From Prunella strophiata (taxonomy: Eukaryota; Chordata; Aves; Passeriformes; Prunellidae), in NCBI GenBank assembly GCA_036583965.1, contig JAZBQD010000027.1:21441001-21505000 (forward strand): DNA of 64,000 nucleotides, given 5' to 3'. The position numbers and the translations under genes are program-made. Below, one piece after another: positions 53,686 to 64,000 of this stretch. Numbering within the stretch: position 1 is the stretch's first letter; each line of letters begins with the position of its first letter. The notes under the pieces were generated by a model. The model worked only from the letters and a program-made list of their open reading frames with translations. It was not told the DNA's origin and searched no databases.

Positions 53686-55761
53686 CTAGAAAACACAAAG
53701 AGAGAACAAGTCAGTATCAGAAAGGACAGTTAGAGTATTAGGGGATTTTTTAAAACTATATGTGAACTCAAAATTATGTTAAAGAGAGCTTAACCAAAGT
53801 GAGGCCAAAGTCTATACCAGCAGTTATGTTATAAAATACTGTGAAAAATTTCATACCAAGGTAATATTTGAACTATAAATAGAAACTTGAGAAAAATTCA
53901 AAGTGCCTCAGACTGCAAAGGCCACAACAGAAGACCAACCTGTGGTTTACATCATCACTGCATTAAAATTTCTTGGCTTCTCCAAATACATGCCCAAACA
54001 TTCTCATTTCCTTTGGCATAATATTATATAGGTCAGACATATAAAGGCAGAACAACACCCATTTAAACACAAACCCTGGACTCTATTACAATAACAAAAT
54101 GGAACTGAAACATTATGTTTCAGAACAAAAAATTCAAAACAAAAAGCAGCCTTCTAGTTTCCATATATGCAGGAGAATTTTGATTACAACACTGTTTATT
54201 TCAAAGGTCATGCATCACAGAATTATGACAATCTAGCAGTTAAGCATAAATATATGGGCTTTTGACCAAAATCAGAAGAATGGAGAAAGAAGAAAAAATA
54301 TTATCACTTTCTTTCTAACAAAAAGAGTTTCTGAGTTCTTATTGGCCTTGTTGTGTTACTGACTTCCCTTAAAATTGTGGTTTTCCTCCTTTTTCAGTGA
54401 GCTGGCTGAAAAAGAAAGTTACACAAGATTTTGTCAAATCTATGCTGAGATTTTAACTCCAAAATTAGCATTCCAAGACAATCCAACAATTTTTAAAATA
54501 CTGTACATAACACAATACAGGCAGACTCTAATTGTCTACCACAAAACTAACAACTATAAATTAATTAAATATGGTATTAGATCAAATTAAATTAAATCAT
54601 GAGTCAAGTGGAAAATAACTTTCAGATTTTCAAGCATATACACTGCAAGATGCTTTATTTTCCTCCTGGAAGAATTTCATTCTCTATTGCTGTAAAATTA
54701 GTTAAGCCAACAACATTTATGGGATAAAGAGCATGTGATTCTTTTCCTGAGTCCAAATGCAAAAAGCCTATTTAATTGCTAGAAGAAAAAATAAGTGCAT
54801 AGGAAAGCAGTGATGCAATTCTAAGTTGCTATAGCCTTTGCCTTCAGCTGGATAAATGGCTGAACAGACAAGGTTTGAATCAGTCTGGAGTAAACAGCCC
54901 AGTAAGGGTGGAGCAGGAGAAGAGAGAGAAAAAACAGAACATGCCATCACAAGATAATGACAGATTATCTTCTTCCTCATACATATTCTATTGCAGTTTA
55001 TGTGTTTCCATTATGGGCTTTGGAAGGTGCCAGCTGCCTTCTAGTTGTGAGGGAAGACACGCTTTGTAGAGTGCAAAAAGTGAAAGAAATATTAACACAT
55101 GCTTGAAATGCTAGAAGGATGGTAGGAAAGGGTAAGATATTGCTGCTTCTTTTGGCAATTCAGAGTATCAAGGGAAAGAGATATAAATTGTCATTTGCTT
55201 AAACCATGAGCCTAAATTTGGCAAGAAAACTGACAGTTCTGCTTTAGAGTACAGATCAAAATATACCATCAGCACAACTACTCTGCCCTTTAAAACACAA
55301 ATCTGATGCCTAACAGCCCTACTTTTCTACAAGATTATAATAAAACTGCTAGCAAAGATATCTACCAGTGTTGGGAGATATTCTCTTGCACCTCTCAACT
55401 TCACCTACTGACTATGAGATCCAAAGTCATCCAGTCCAACACAAAGCATTTCTAATTGAGGATCTCAGAGCTAGATACCTGCTTCCCCAGCTATTGTTTT
55501 CATCTATCTTAATTCTACCTGACCTTCCTTCTTTTCCCTGTTTGTCCACACACTGTCTATTTAAATATTAAGCTTGTTATTTCTGAAGTCCCTCAAGATC
55601 CATCTCCAGTATCAGGAGCTCAGTTCTCATCAGGACTTTATCCTCTACAATTCCAAATGCCAATTCTTCAAGCATCTTTATGCTATTTCTTCAAGCTAGA
55701 GAGGATTAGAAAACATTTTTTGTAAATATCTCACAATGCACAGGCAGCAGATTTTGCTTTT

Positions 55762-55840
55762 GAAAAAGACAAAAAACCCCACAACAAAAACCCTAACCAA
55801 CCAACCAAATAAAAATCCAAACCAAAATCCACACCCCCCC
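55762..55840. repeat. A/C-rich low-complexity tract
   Basis: Imperfect AACC and CAAA repeats ending in a C7 run. Simple sequence, origin unclear. Confidence 0.75.
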
Positions 55841-57319
55841 TCATTTTGAAGCAGATGAGAATTTCAATGGGGATGGGGGGAAGCAGGGAGGAAAAGATAA
55901 AGCCATTTTAAATTTCTTAGAAGATTTAAAAAAGCCTCATTCCTACATTACAAAAAAAAACCTCTCTTGAGGCAGGAGTATTTAGCTACACTCAAAAACA
56001 GAAGTCACATACTCTGTGGTTCAGATTCACTGAAGACAAAGACAGATTTCAAGCCTGAAAATTTGAGCCAGCAGAGAAATCTCAAGACAGTAAATAACAA
56101 ACCCAATGCCTGTTAATTCTCATCTTCTGTATCACTGAAGCACATCCTAAAGTGACAAGATGCAATAAATACATTTATCATGAAAGAATGACATCCGCTG
56201 CTGGGATTTAGTAATTAAAAACTCAATACAGTTAAAAAAAAAAATCAACATGATGACTAGCAAAGGCAAATAGAATTATTTATAAAGCTTAGTTCTGCTT
56301 CTGAAAATACAAAAAAATAGAAAAAGACAAAATGACATGTATGCCATTTCTTTTACTTCACTGGTGTACACAAAAATAAATCTGGAAAAGAAACTTATTG
56401 GTCTTCATAAAAATAAAACCAGAAAAATAAATTTATTAGAAAAATAAAATAAGGAAACAAAGGGCTAGGAAGAGAAGCTGTGGCTACAGGCATACTCTGA
56501 ATGTATCAAAAATGTGAAAGCATACAAACAAATTCCAAACAAGGACTTTCTAGTGCAACAAGATCAGACTTATTTACAAAAATTCCTGTCAGGGTCCCCT
56601 CTGCACAGGCAGAAACATGGCACTTCCCCCACTTCATACCATATATTAAAATGTTTGACGTCAGAATAAGCTCGTGATAGAAGATTGAAGCTGTGTTCTC
56701 ACATTAGAGTTTAGAAAGAAAACAAAAACCCCCACAGCAGACAGGTGAAAACTATCTCAGAGTAGAAGTCCTTCCAGAATTGGCATGTGCTGCCTCTGGA
56801 GTCCTGTGTTAGGGAATTTCAAAGCTCCATCCAGTTCTCAGCAGATTACCAGAACAATCAGCAGGGTCAAAAGCCTTTATTAACAATTCTGTCAGGACTA
56901 GAGATTGTTAAACAGGCTCTGCTAGGCAGAGAAGAATCTTAACACTAATCCGTGATATGCGCATTTTACCAGTGCCCAGCTGACACAGAGGAATCTTTCA
57001 AGATTAAACTCTGAGGCAAATGACCCGTTTTAAAAGAAAAACCTTGTTGCACATATTGCCATAAAGTACCAGCTGACCTTGAAATCGCTGGTAATTGTGT
57101 CAGAGGGGCTGAAGCACGTGCAGTGCAGGATACCGGGATAGCGAGTAGCGGGGCTGGAGACAAGGGGCAGGGTCTGCCTGTCCCTCTGCCAGCTCCAACA
57201 AAAATAACATGGAAACATGGACCTGCATAAAAGGCAGTGGTCATGGGCTGGTGCAGGGGAAAAGCTTCTCAAGAGAGGCCACCAGAGCATAGGTGCAGGT
57301 TTCCTGGGGACCCAGCTGT

Positions 57320-57452
57320 GAAACTGCCATCCACAGGGACTTTCAAACCTATTGACAAGGCACTGAGAAATCCCTCCTAACTTTGAGGCTGGCCCTTCCT
57401 GGAGAAGGAAGCTGAACTAGATGACCACCCTATTTTTTCCTAGAATTGTGAG
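57320..57452 (+). mobile_element. CR1 LINE 3' end fragment
   Basis: Plus-strand match to the 3' end of avian CR1: GACTTTCAAACCTATTGACA, AGGCACTGAGAAATCC, then GAAGCTGAACTAGATGACC and TTTTTCCTAGAATTGTGA. These are in the expected order, corresponding to the remembered consensus blocks TTTTCAAG..GGACAAGGCCCTGAGCAACC, GGTTGGACTAGATGACC and CCTTCCAACC..ATTCTATGA. It may extend further left into the GC-richer block 57100-57320. It lies antisense to CAMSAP2. Confidence 0.82.
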
Positions 57453-57774
57453 CAGGACCACAGCTTTGGAAATCATTCTGACATTTTGAAATTTGTAAAT
57501 ATTGTACTGTGAAGAGAATAAATGAAGCTAATAGGCAAGTTCAAGACACAGAGCAAAGAACAAAAAAGAAATAATACAACATTAGCCCAAAACTGTAACT
57601 CAAATTTAGCCATCAGGCTAACTTCAAAAAAGTAATCAACATATCTTCAGATAATTTTTCATAAATTATCAAGGAATGAAAAGTCCTGCAGATGCTCTTT
57701 CTAGAGAAGAAAGAAAAATTTTAAAAATTTAAGAGCTTATTCAAAGCTTTAAAGCAAAGACAGGATTATTATTG

Positions 57775-57779
57775 CTCCC
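57775..57779. repeat. Target-site duplication, left copy (CTCCC)
   Basis: CTCCC immediately before the LTR start TGTTGTGG; the same five bases follow the LTR end at 58273-58277. Confidence 0.75.
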
Positions 57780-58272
57780 TGTTGTGGTTTAACCCCAACC
57801 CCAATTAAGTTGCCCAGCTCCTTGCTCTTTACCCCACACTCCCTGCTGGCATGGGAGGATAGGGAGGAGAAAGATAGATCCTGCAGACTGAGATAAAAAC
57901 AGTTTAATAATTGAAATAAACTAAAATATTATGAACAATAATAACAATGAAGGGAAAAAGAGAGACAGCCCATTCCCAAGCAGTGATCAGCCCCTCCCAG
58001 CAACTCCCCCAGGTCATGCTGGGCACAGCAGCCATGGTTTGCAGTGGCCCTGGGGCCAGCTCAGCTCAGCTGTCCTGGCCACGCTCCCTCAGCTCCTCCT
58101 GCACCTCCTCACTGGCACGAGGCACAGAAATGTCCTTGACTTAGAGAAAGCACCTCTGAGCAACAGCTAAACCACCAGTGTTATCAACAGTGCACTCACA
58201 CTGAATCCAAAACACAGCACTGCACCAGCCACCAGCAAGAAAATTCACTCTATTCCAGACAAAACCAGAACA
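57780..58272. mobile_element. Solo LTR of an avian endogenous retrovirus
   Basis: 493 bases beginning TGTTGTGGTTTAACCCCAAC and ending in CAAAACCAGAACA, thus TG...CA as in retroviral LTRs, flanked by 5-base direct repeats CTCCC. Internal blocks agree with a common neoavian LTR type as remembered: GAGATAAAAACAGTTTAATA near 57890, CTCAGCTGTCCTGGCC near 58065, and TTATCAACA..CAAAACA..ACCAGC..AAAATT..CTCTATTCCAGAC near the end. A 5-base duplication favours the ERVL class. No internal viral genes flank it, so it is a solo LTR made by recombination. TG...CA does not settle orientation; an AATAAA-like site near 57915 is on the plus strand. Confidence 0.85.
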
Positions 58273-58277
58273 CTCCC
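58273..58277. repeat. Target-site duplication, right copy (CTCCC)
   Basis: CTCCC directly after the LTR terminal ...GAACA, identical to the left copy at 57775-57779. Confidence 0.75.
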
Positions 58278-59626
58278 CACTGTGAGACAGAAATGCAACT
58301 TATTTTTCCATTTAAACAGACCATTTTAAAGGAAAGGAATGGTCTAAAATTAATTCACACATAACACTACTGAATTTACCTTTAAAAGTTGCTTTATAAG
58401 AAAACCTCCCTGCTCAGATAGGTATGAATTACTCCTTGGAAGACAGTATGAATTTGTTCTTTGGAAAAAACTGCTTGTGTTAACAAGAAAAGACTACATC
58501 TTCTTTAAAAACAAATTGGTTTTGTGGTAAAGTTTCCATGCTTCCACAGAGATGAATACAATCCTTTACTCAATTATTGAGTTTTTCAAGTTAATATCAG
58601 TGAAAAATTTCAGATTTATGAATCCTTGCCTTAAGAATGTCCAAAAGCTTAGAAGTCGTTGTCAACAAGGTCTCCATGTTGTTTGTTTGTTTTGTTTTAT
58701 TTTTTAAATTCCTGAGGACAATAAAACAAAATATTTTGCCATGGGCTTTCTAATTAAATGATGCCATCACTTTTGGGAGCCACAAGGCCACATTAAGCCT
58801 CAGTCTAGAAACTTCCTCTCTACAGGTTACTGACGTCAATGCACAAAGACATTAAGAAGAAAAAATTATTTGCAGAAGACTGAGGTATGATACAGAATTA
58901 TTTATTGAAAATTCTAATACCTTTAACCACCTCCTATTGCAAACCAGTAGATGAATGAATGCCAAATCTTAATGGACTTGACAGTTTTCTGCAGGTCAGC
59001 AGAGGTATGCTTCTGCCAGGAAGTGACTGCGTCAAGTTACCTCATTCAGACTCCCACTTGCCAACAAGGATTCTGGTGCCACATTTACAATCTGGGCACA
59101 AGACAGCAGAGCTTGCACAGAAGTCAAGAGTCCAAGAATTGAAAATGGGTCAGAGAAGACAGAATTATATTATTTAACTTATGGTAATTTTTTTAGTGGA
59201 CTCAATAGAAGAGGGAGACATTCTAATTTACTACTTATATTTTGGAGACACCATCAAGAAACAAGACTTTTAATCAGGAAGTGGAAAACAAAATGAGAGA
59301 GTAGAGATTACAAAATAATTTTTATTTTTTGGGTTGTTGAATCAGTCTGCCACTTCCATTGTTCTTGGCTAGCAGGCTGTAGGTGTAATTCTGTCTGGAG
59401 ACCAGTATCTGAAAGGCCAACACTCAATTCATGGCACACTCAACCTCAGTATAACCACTCTTAGCTTTGTCCACCTTGCTAAGATGAACTCAAGAGATTC
59501 TTGAATTTACCATCACAGAAGTACTATGAATAAACAGATCTTACCCTCCTGCCTCTAGATGCTACAAAAATAGACCATTATCCACTGCTTCAACAGCTGT
59601 TCTGCACTTAAAAGGGATTCCTCATT

Positions 59627-59753
59627 CAAAAAAAGGAAACAAACAAAAAACAAACAAACAAAAAACCTCCAACTAAAACAATTAAAAAACCCAAAACCCA
59701 AACAAAACCCTAAAAAAACCCCCAAAACGCAAAAAACAAACCAACCCCAAAAC
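59627..59753. repeat. A/C-rich low-complexity tract
   Basis: About 125 bases made almost only of A and C, with AAAC, CAAA and AACCC-like units. The complementary minus-strand frame (59555-59770) gives a Phe/Cys/Leu-rich low-complexity peptide and is not a gene. Confidence 0.8.
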
Positions 59754-60969
59754 ATTTCAGGAAAAAACATGCACAGGCTCTACTTTCATATCCTAACCAG
59801 ACTTCAGATGTTCTTTGAACACTGCAAATCACATAAGAAATTCTCTATCTAGCAAAAACAATTATTCAGAGCTCTCAGTTTAGCAGAGCAAGTATTAAAA
59901 GTTACTTATTTCAGGAGTGGAATTGTATCTACTTGTGCTAGCTATAGAATGGAAATTACATAAAGTGACACATTCCCAATCAACAGCATACAAATACTGT
60001 TCAAGTTTGAAAGAGAGCCACCTTTAAACATGGAGTCACTCAAGTAACCCAACAGATGACCCTAAATCATAGGGTGAAGTAAAACATCTCAGTAGATGAT
60101 TTGTCTAATCCACTGGTTTTAGTAGGACCAACTAAAGTATCAATTTGTCAGCAACTATTTTAGAGAGGTGATTGAATCTATATTAAAAAATTCTCACAAG
60201 AATGTCAAGCATTTGTTTTTGAACTCCAAACCCTTCTACAAGGTTTTGCTACTGCCAGACTGAATACAAGTGAAGAAATTACTTCTGCTAGAAAAAGATG
60301 AAAATGTGTTCTGGCCTGCAACACCCAACACAACAGATGAGAGTATTTAGCTACAACTTGTTTCTGTCAGATACACAGTGTTCATTTCTTCCCTTCATAG
60401 TTCTACTGGCAACATGGGCAAAAGTAAGTAGCCACATATGAATTCTGAAAACATTAATCATCAGGAGAAAGCTATTTTTAAGTTTCTTGGGTAATATTTA
60501 CTTGCAGATGATGCAATTGTCATCTATTGCTTCAAACACCTATAAAGGATACATTTAAGGTTAAATTTAAGGTTAAATGGTATACAGACTATCTCGTTTT
60601 GACTTTGGAAAACACAAAAATGTTTAGGACAATTGCTCAGACTTTTCAGCTTTTATTTAGCTTTCAGTTTATTCCTGTCAAAAAAAGAAAAAAAATCTTA
60701 GGCTAACCAGTTAAATATATTACTGAAGCAGAACAATGTTGTATGGATAGTAAAATAGCAACAGATTTAACTTGATTTAAAACTGTTCCCGTATTTTCCT
60801 GAAAATCAGACACAGATATACTCTTAACTTCATAACTAAAAATTGGATGAAAAGCTGTTTGAAAAACCATTTTCCAAGAGTACTCAGATGTCCCCTACCA
60901 AATGGGAAGGACATGTACTTCCAGGTTTAAGAGCTCACATCTTTTTTCTACAACACTAGACAAGGTTGT

Positions 60970-61790
60970 AGAAAAGTGATTCCAAGTTACAAAAGGACTG
61001 AAAGCACTTTGGAGGACAAAATTATAATTCAAGATAGTTTTGATAAGTGGAAGGAGTGGTTTGAAAATAGGATGCAGTTATGTAAGTATAGCTGCAAAGC
61101 AGGAACCTACAACAGTACAATTATAAGATGGGAACAACTGAGTAGGCAGCAGCTCTGCAGAGAAAGATAGAGAGCTACAGTGAATCACAGACTGCATGAG
61201 TCAACAATTCTAGGCTGATGCAGAAATGGCAAACATCATATTTTAGTGAATAAATCAGAGATTTATAGGTTGGAAATATGAAATAATTTTTCAAATTTAC
61301 CTCGTATTGGTAATGGTTTAGCTGGACCAACAGATCTAGATTTAAGTACAGAGCTCATGCAAACCAACCACAGGAAAAAATTATATATGAAAAACCAACC
61401 AAGTAAAAAAAAAAAAAACACCAAACCAACCCCTAATAAACACAAAGAGCAAAAAGGTTTTACCTACAAAAAAAAAAAAAAAAAAGTCTGCTTTGTCTAA
61501 ACAATGTAACAGACATTGTTTTTATTATATGAAAGGTGTTATAAAAACATAAGGTGCCCACCATTCTCAAAAGCACCAGGAAGAGGATAAGTAATGGCTT
61601 AACAACATAGCAAAAGACACAAGATTCTGTTCAAACATCTAAAAATAAATAAGGTCCAAACTGACTAGAAAACATACCGTTGAAAGTCTATAATTAGAGA
61701 TTTTCAAAAAACAGGCTAAACAAACATCTGTCAGGAATGATGTATATTTAGCTCAGCCTGTCTTTAGGAGCATGGATGGATAACAAATTC
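60970..61790 (+). mobile_element. Degraded CR1 LINE copy, RT C-terminus to 3' end
   Basis: Three blocks match the amniote CR1 3' consensus as remembered, in the correct order. First, 61139-61245: TGAGTAGGCAGCAGCTCTGC, AGAGAAAGAT, GTGAATCACAGA, ATGAGTCAACAATT, GGCAAACATCAT. Second, 61540-61640: TGTTATAAA then AAGTAATGGCTTAACAACAT. Third, 61700-61770: GAGATTTTCAAAAAACAGGC, AAACAAACATCTGTCAGGAA, TGATGTATATTTAG. Spacing is somewhat shorter than the consensus. A14 and A18 runs sit inside it (61405-61418, 61468-61485). The remaining open frame at 60976-61170 is residual coding sequence. The copy is inactive and antisense to CAMSAP2. Confidence 0.82.
61405..61485. repeat. Paired poly-A tracts (A14 and A18) inside the CR1 copy
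   Basis: A14 at 61405-61418 and A18 at 61468-61485, 49 bases apart, interrupt the central part of the CR1 copy. They may be tails of inserted retroposed material or simple expansions. Confidence 0.75.
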
Positions 61791-64000
61791 TTCAGGCACA
61801 TTTTCTATTACTATAGCAGACTGAGAAAGCAAAAAACTTCACATTCCAAAATAGTGAAACCCACTTCTGTTGCTTTAGAAATAAAAAGAGCACAGACTAC
61901 CACACTATCAAGACATTTTTCAACTTATTCCTATGAAGTAAATTCCATCATACTTTTAAGTTGAGGGTTATAGTGTCTATACAGTTCATACAGCTCTTTG
62001 GGAAGAAATTTTTCTATACTGAAATGGTTAACTGCCAGCATTGGGAGACAAGGCTGAAATTAAGTATTTGCAGATTTAATTTCTAAGGTCAAACAACCCT
62101 CCTTTTATACTTCACACTTGTTAATTTTCCCCCTTTCAGTTATTGCAAGTTGTGTCACTTAAACAATTTGGTTATTACAAAACATTTAATCTGACATGTC
62201 CTAACACTGAGATATTGTCTTGCAGCAAAACGTCAAGGCACAAAATCCTACACACCCTCAACACCTAAATATGAATTCCTTCTTCAATTAGTATTTTTAA
62301 AACAATTCTTCACACAAGATGCCTTCAACATGACTGTTAACACATTCTTACTCTCCTGTGACACCTCACTAATAGGACAACTTCTTTTGACCTGCCTGTG
62401 TTGTGGGCCAAGCTCTGCACTTGCAGTTTTACCAAGGACAATAGAAATAGACAATTTGTCTCTTAGTTTTTGGACCCAGGTATCAATGAAACACCAGAAG
62501 TCATTACTAATTGTTAATTAACAACATCATTAATGAGTTAATGAGTACCTATTTCAAAGTCTTTTTGCAAGAGCGAATCCACAACACGTAGTCAAGCTGT
62601 ATCCACAACTCTGTACTGAAGTATGGTTTTGTGACTGTGGAAGCCATCCACGGAAAGATGCACCCCTTTGATACATAAAGATTTTGATTTCTTTAATGGA
62701 TACATGATTGTAACAACTTATGCTTTCCTTAATGAAAGTGAACTGCATTACTTTGTTTCATAGATGGTAGGGAAAAACCCTTCACCATCAGGCTGAGGGA
62801 ACTTCAATACTTGAAGCATAAGAAAAGAAATAAAATGTGGCACCCATAAACACATTAATCATCCTTTGTATTTCCTCTGTACAAATGTATATAGCAATAG
62901 TTAGAAGACATGACTGAGACTGTGATTTATTCCCAAGAACTAAAATAATTTAACAAACCCAAACTTCCTTCCTTCTTGGAAAAGGTGAAGGTCAGTTCTT
63001 CTGTTTCACTCCAAGTATAGAGGAAGCATTTGTGCTGCAGACATGCAAGTCCTGTATACTGTCTTTCCCTACTTCAGCCAAACTTTTCTTTGAAGTTTCT
63101 AGTTACATTAACCTAGTGGAAGAACTGGGACCAGAAGCACTACAAACCTGTGTGCTTGACCTCTCTTCCTGCTGTTATATTACTGCAGTGTTTAGAGAGC
63201 AGATGGAGCAATTATTCCCTCTAATCATGTTTCATTTGAGCATCTCAGAACAACCCCAGTCACGAAAGGAAAGAGTAAAGGAATTTGTTTTGGGATCACA
63301 CTTTCTATAAAAAAGTAGCAGAAAAGTACCCTGCAAGTGGCTTTACACATCTAATAGAAACTCAACCAGTATAAACCAAGACATTTCAACCATAGGTTGA
63401 GAATCTGTCAAACTCCAGTAGAAAAAGGTTTTCAGGTTAGAAGCCTGGGTTATCTAATTGCACAAGCATAGCACACTCAGAATCCCATGAGTAGAGCCTA
63501 TAGAACCAAGCTACCTAAAAATATAAGGATCTCTGAAAATGTTCAATTAAGTACTTCCAAGAATTTTCTCTACTATTTTACCTCTCATACCTGCATAGCT
63601 AATAAAGCTATATATCAAAATATTACTTGTCCAGATTTCACAAAGTAAAGCAAGTAGAGTTTATCAACAAATCTTTATATGGAAACAATATTTTGGTCTT
63701 TTCTTTCTTTTTAAAGTGAGGCACTCACTGAAATTTCACTAGATTCAAGCACTTTAAAAGTGGCTTTTTGGAAGCATAGCATCAAATATTATGAGTTCCC
63801 AGAAGCATGTCCCATAAAGACATGCTAAATACATGCTAACCCTGGCTAAATACATAGCATCACCCTGGCCCTAAATGTAAAAGGTGCAATACTCCATAAA
63901 GAGGAATCTTTTCCTGTTATTTTACAAAAAAACAGGGGTAAAAGTAATGATTGTTGACATCTACCTCACCTTTCAAAAAAACCCATTATTTTTAATCGAC

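Larger units (their letters stand above)
1..64000 (-). other. CAMSAP2: CAMSAP2 gene body, partial (exons 2-11 and introns)
   Basis: The window is internal to one minus-strand gene. Ten exons splice into a single open frame of 1150 bases whose product matches CAMSAP2, as I remember the vertebrate protein, in almost every residue of exons 2-8. Marker stretches are NVPEELREPFYTDQYDQEH, LLGHDAVIQALAQKGLYVTD, EDAVMYWINK, SPTKWFWKLVP, MSLADSLYNLQLIQEFCQEY and MAELFWWFEVVKPSFVQPR. CAMSAP2 binds and stabilises non-centrosomal microtubule minus ends. The CKK domain that does this is encoded beyond the left edge and is not visible here. The paralogue CAMSAP1 differs at many of these positions, for example in the stretch after SLILK, and CAMSAP3 is further away. 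Exon 1, with the start codon and promoter, must lie right of position 64000: no CpG-rich first exon is seen in the last 10 kb. Exon numbers are provisional. Confidence 0.95.
53686..64000 (-). other. CAMSAP2 intron 1, partial (at least 10.3 kb)
   Basis: The intron ends with the exon 2 acceptor tgtgttttctag and runs off the right edge. It holds the densest set of recognisable repeats in the window: CR1 fragments, a solo LTR and A/C-rich tracts. No first exon, CpG island or promoter is visible, so transcription starts beyond 64000. Frames at 54375-54590, 55368-55571 and 63032-63310 have no recognisable product. Confidence 0.85.

Noticed and set aside
53282..53698. 138-codon unspliced minus-strand frame starting MCFLEN
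   Set aside because: The first residues (MCFL and part of E) and everything after PIQM are intronic. The real coding unit is 53426-53685, bounded by tttctag and gtgagt.
59555..59770. 71-codon Phe/Cys/Leu-rich minus-strand frame resembling a membrane peptide
   Set aside because: It is the complement of an A/C-rich low-complexity tract; the hydrophobicity is a by-product of T/G-rich codons.
60976..61170. 64-codon plus-strand frame read as a possible small protein
   Set aside because: It sits in the CR1 copy and its DNA matches the CR1 consensus order; it is residual reverse-transcriptase sequence.
54000..64000. Search for CAMSAP2 exon 1 (start codon region) in the right-hand 10 kb
   Set aside because: No segment resembling the expected N-terminal sequence, no CpG-rich promoter and no donor in the needed phase was found; exon 1 is taken to be off-window.
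1..64000. Bacterial-type or otherwise exotic systems (CRISPR arrays, operons, phage, tRNA clusters)
   Set aside because: Nothing of this kind is present; the window is intron-rich vertebrate DNA.

Overview
This is vertebrate nuclear DNA, almost certainly from a bird. It has interrupted coding sequence with GT-AG introns, AT-rich introns, CR1-type LINE remnants and an avian-type LTR that begins with a TGTGGTTTAACCCC-like motif. There are no operons, CRISPR arrays, tRNA or rRNA genes.

The whole window lies inside one gene on the minus strand, CAMSAP2 (calmodulin-regulated spectrin-associated protein 2, a microtubule minus-end stabiliser). Ten coding exons were found by reading the minus strand and joining them at splice sites. 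In transcript order they are 53426-53685, 26419-26580, 25681-25764, 19674-19706, 15399-15540, 12135-12274, 4470-4563, 3305-3398, 1081-1151 and 502-571. All ten join in one open frame for 1150 coding bases (about 383 codons), and every junction has AG/GT borders and matching phase. With exon 1 taken as lying off the right edge, they are provisionally exons 2 to 11. They encode the N-terminal third of the protein: the conserved N-terminal region, a 33-base microexon (SPTKWFWKLVP), the calponin-homology domain (exons 6-8), and the start of the disordered linker ending in STSMSYVDG...GTWPKEKR. The initiator exon lies beyond 64000. The coiled coils and C-terminal CKK domain lie beyond position 1.

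Layout from high to low coordinates (5' to 3' of the gene): at least 10.3 kb of intron 1 (53686-64000) holds most of the recognisable repeats. These are a degraded CR1 of about 0.8 kb (60970-61790), a solo LTR with a 5-base target duplication (57780-58272), a CR1 3' end (57320-57452) and A/C-rich tracts. Intron 2 is 26.8 kb. It is mostly unrecognised AT-rich sequence with a CR1 tail at 52563-52670, a perfect 13-base-arm palindrome and a CpG-bearing block near 36000. Exons 3-11 then fall within 26 kb. Intron 6 (12275-15398) carries another old CR1 relic.

I found no second gene. The many short open frames in the introns look like chance. No novel system is apparent. The most useful observations are the regulated-looking microexon, the in-frame skippable exon block, the divergent linker exons and several clean inverted repeats.
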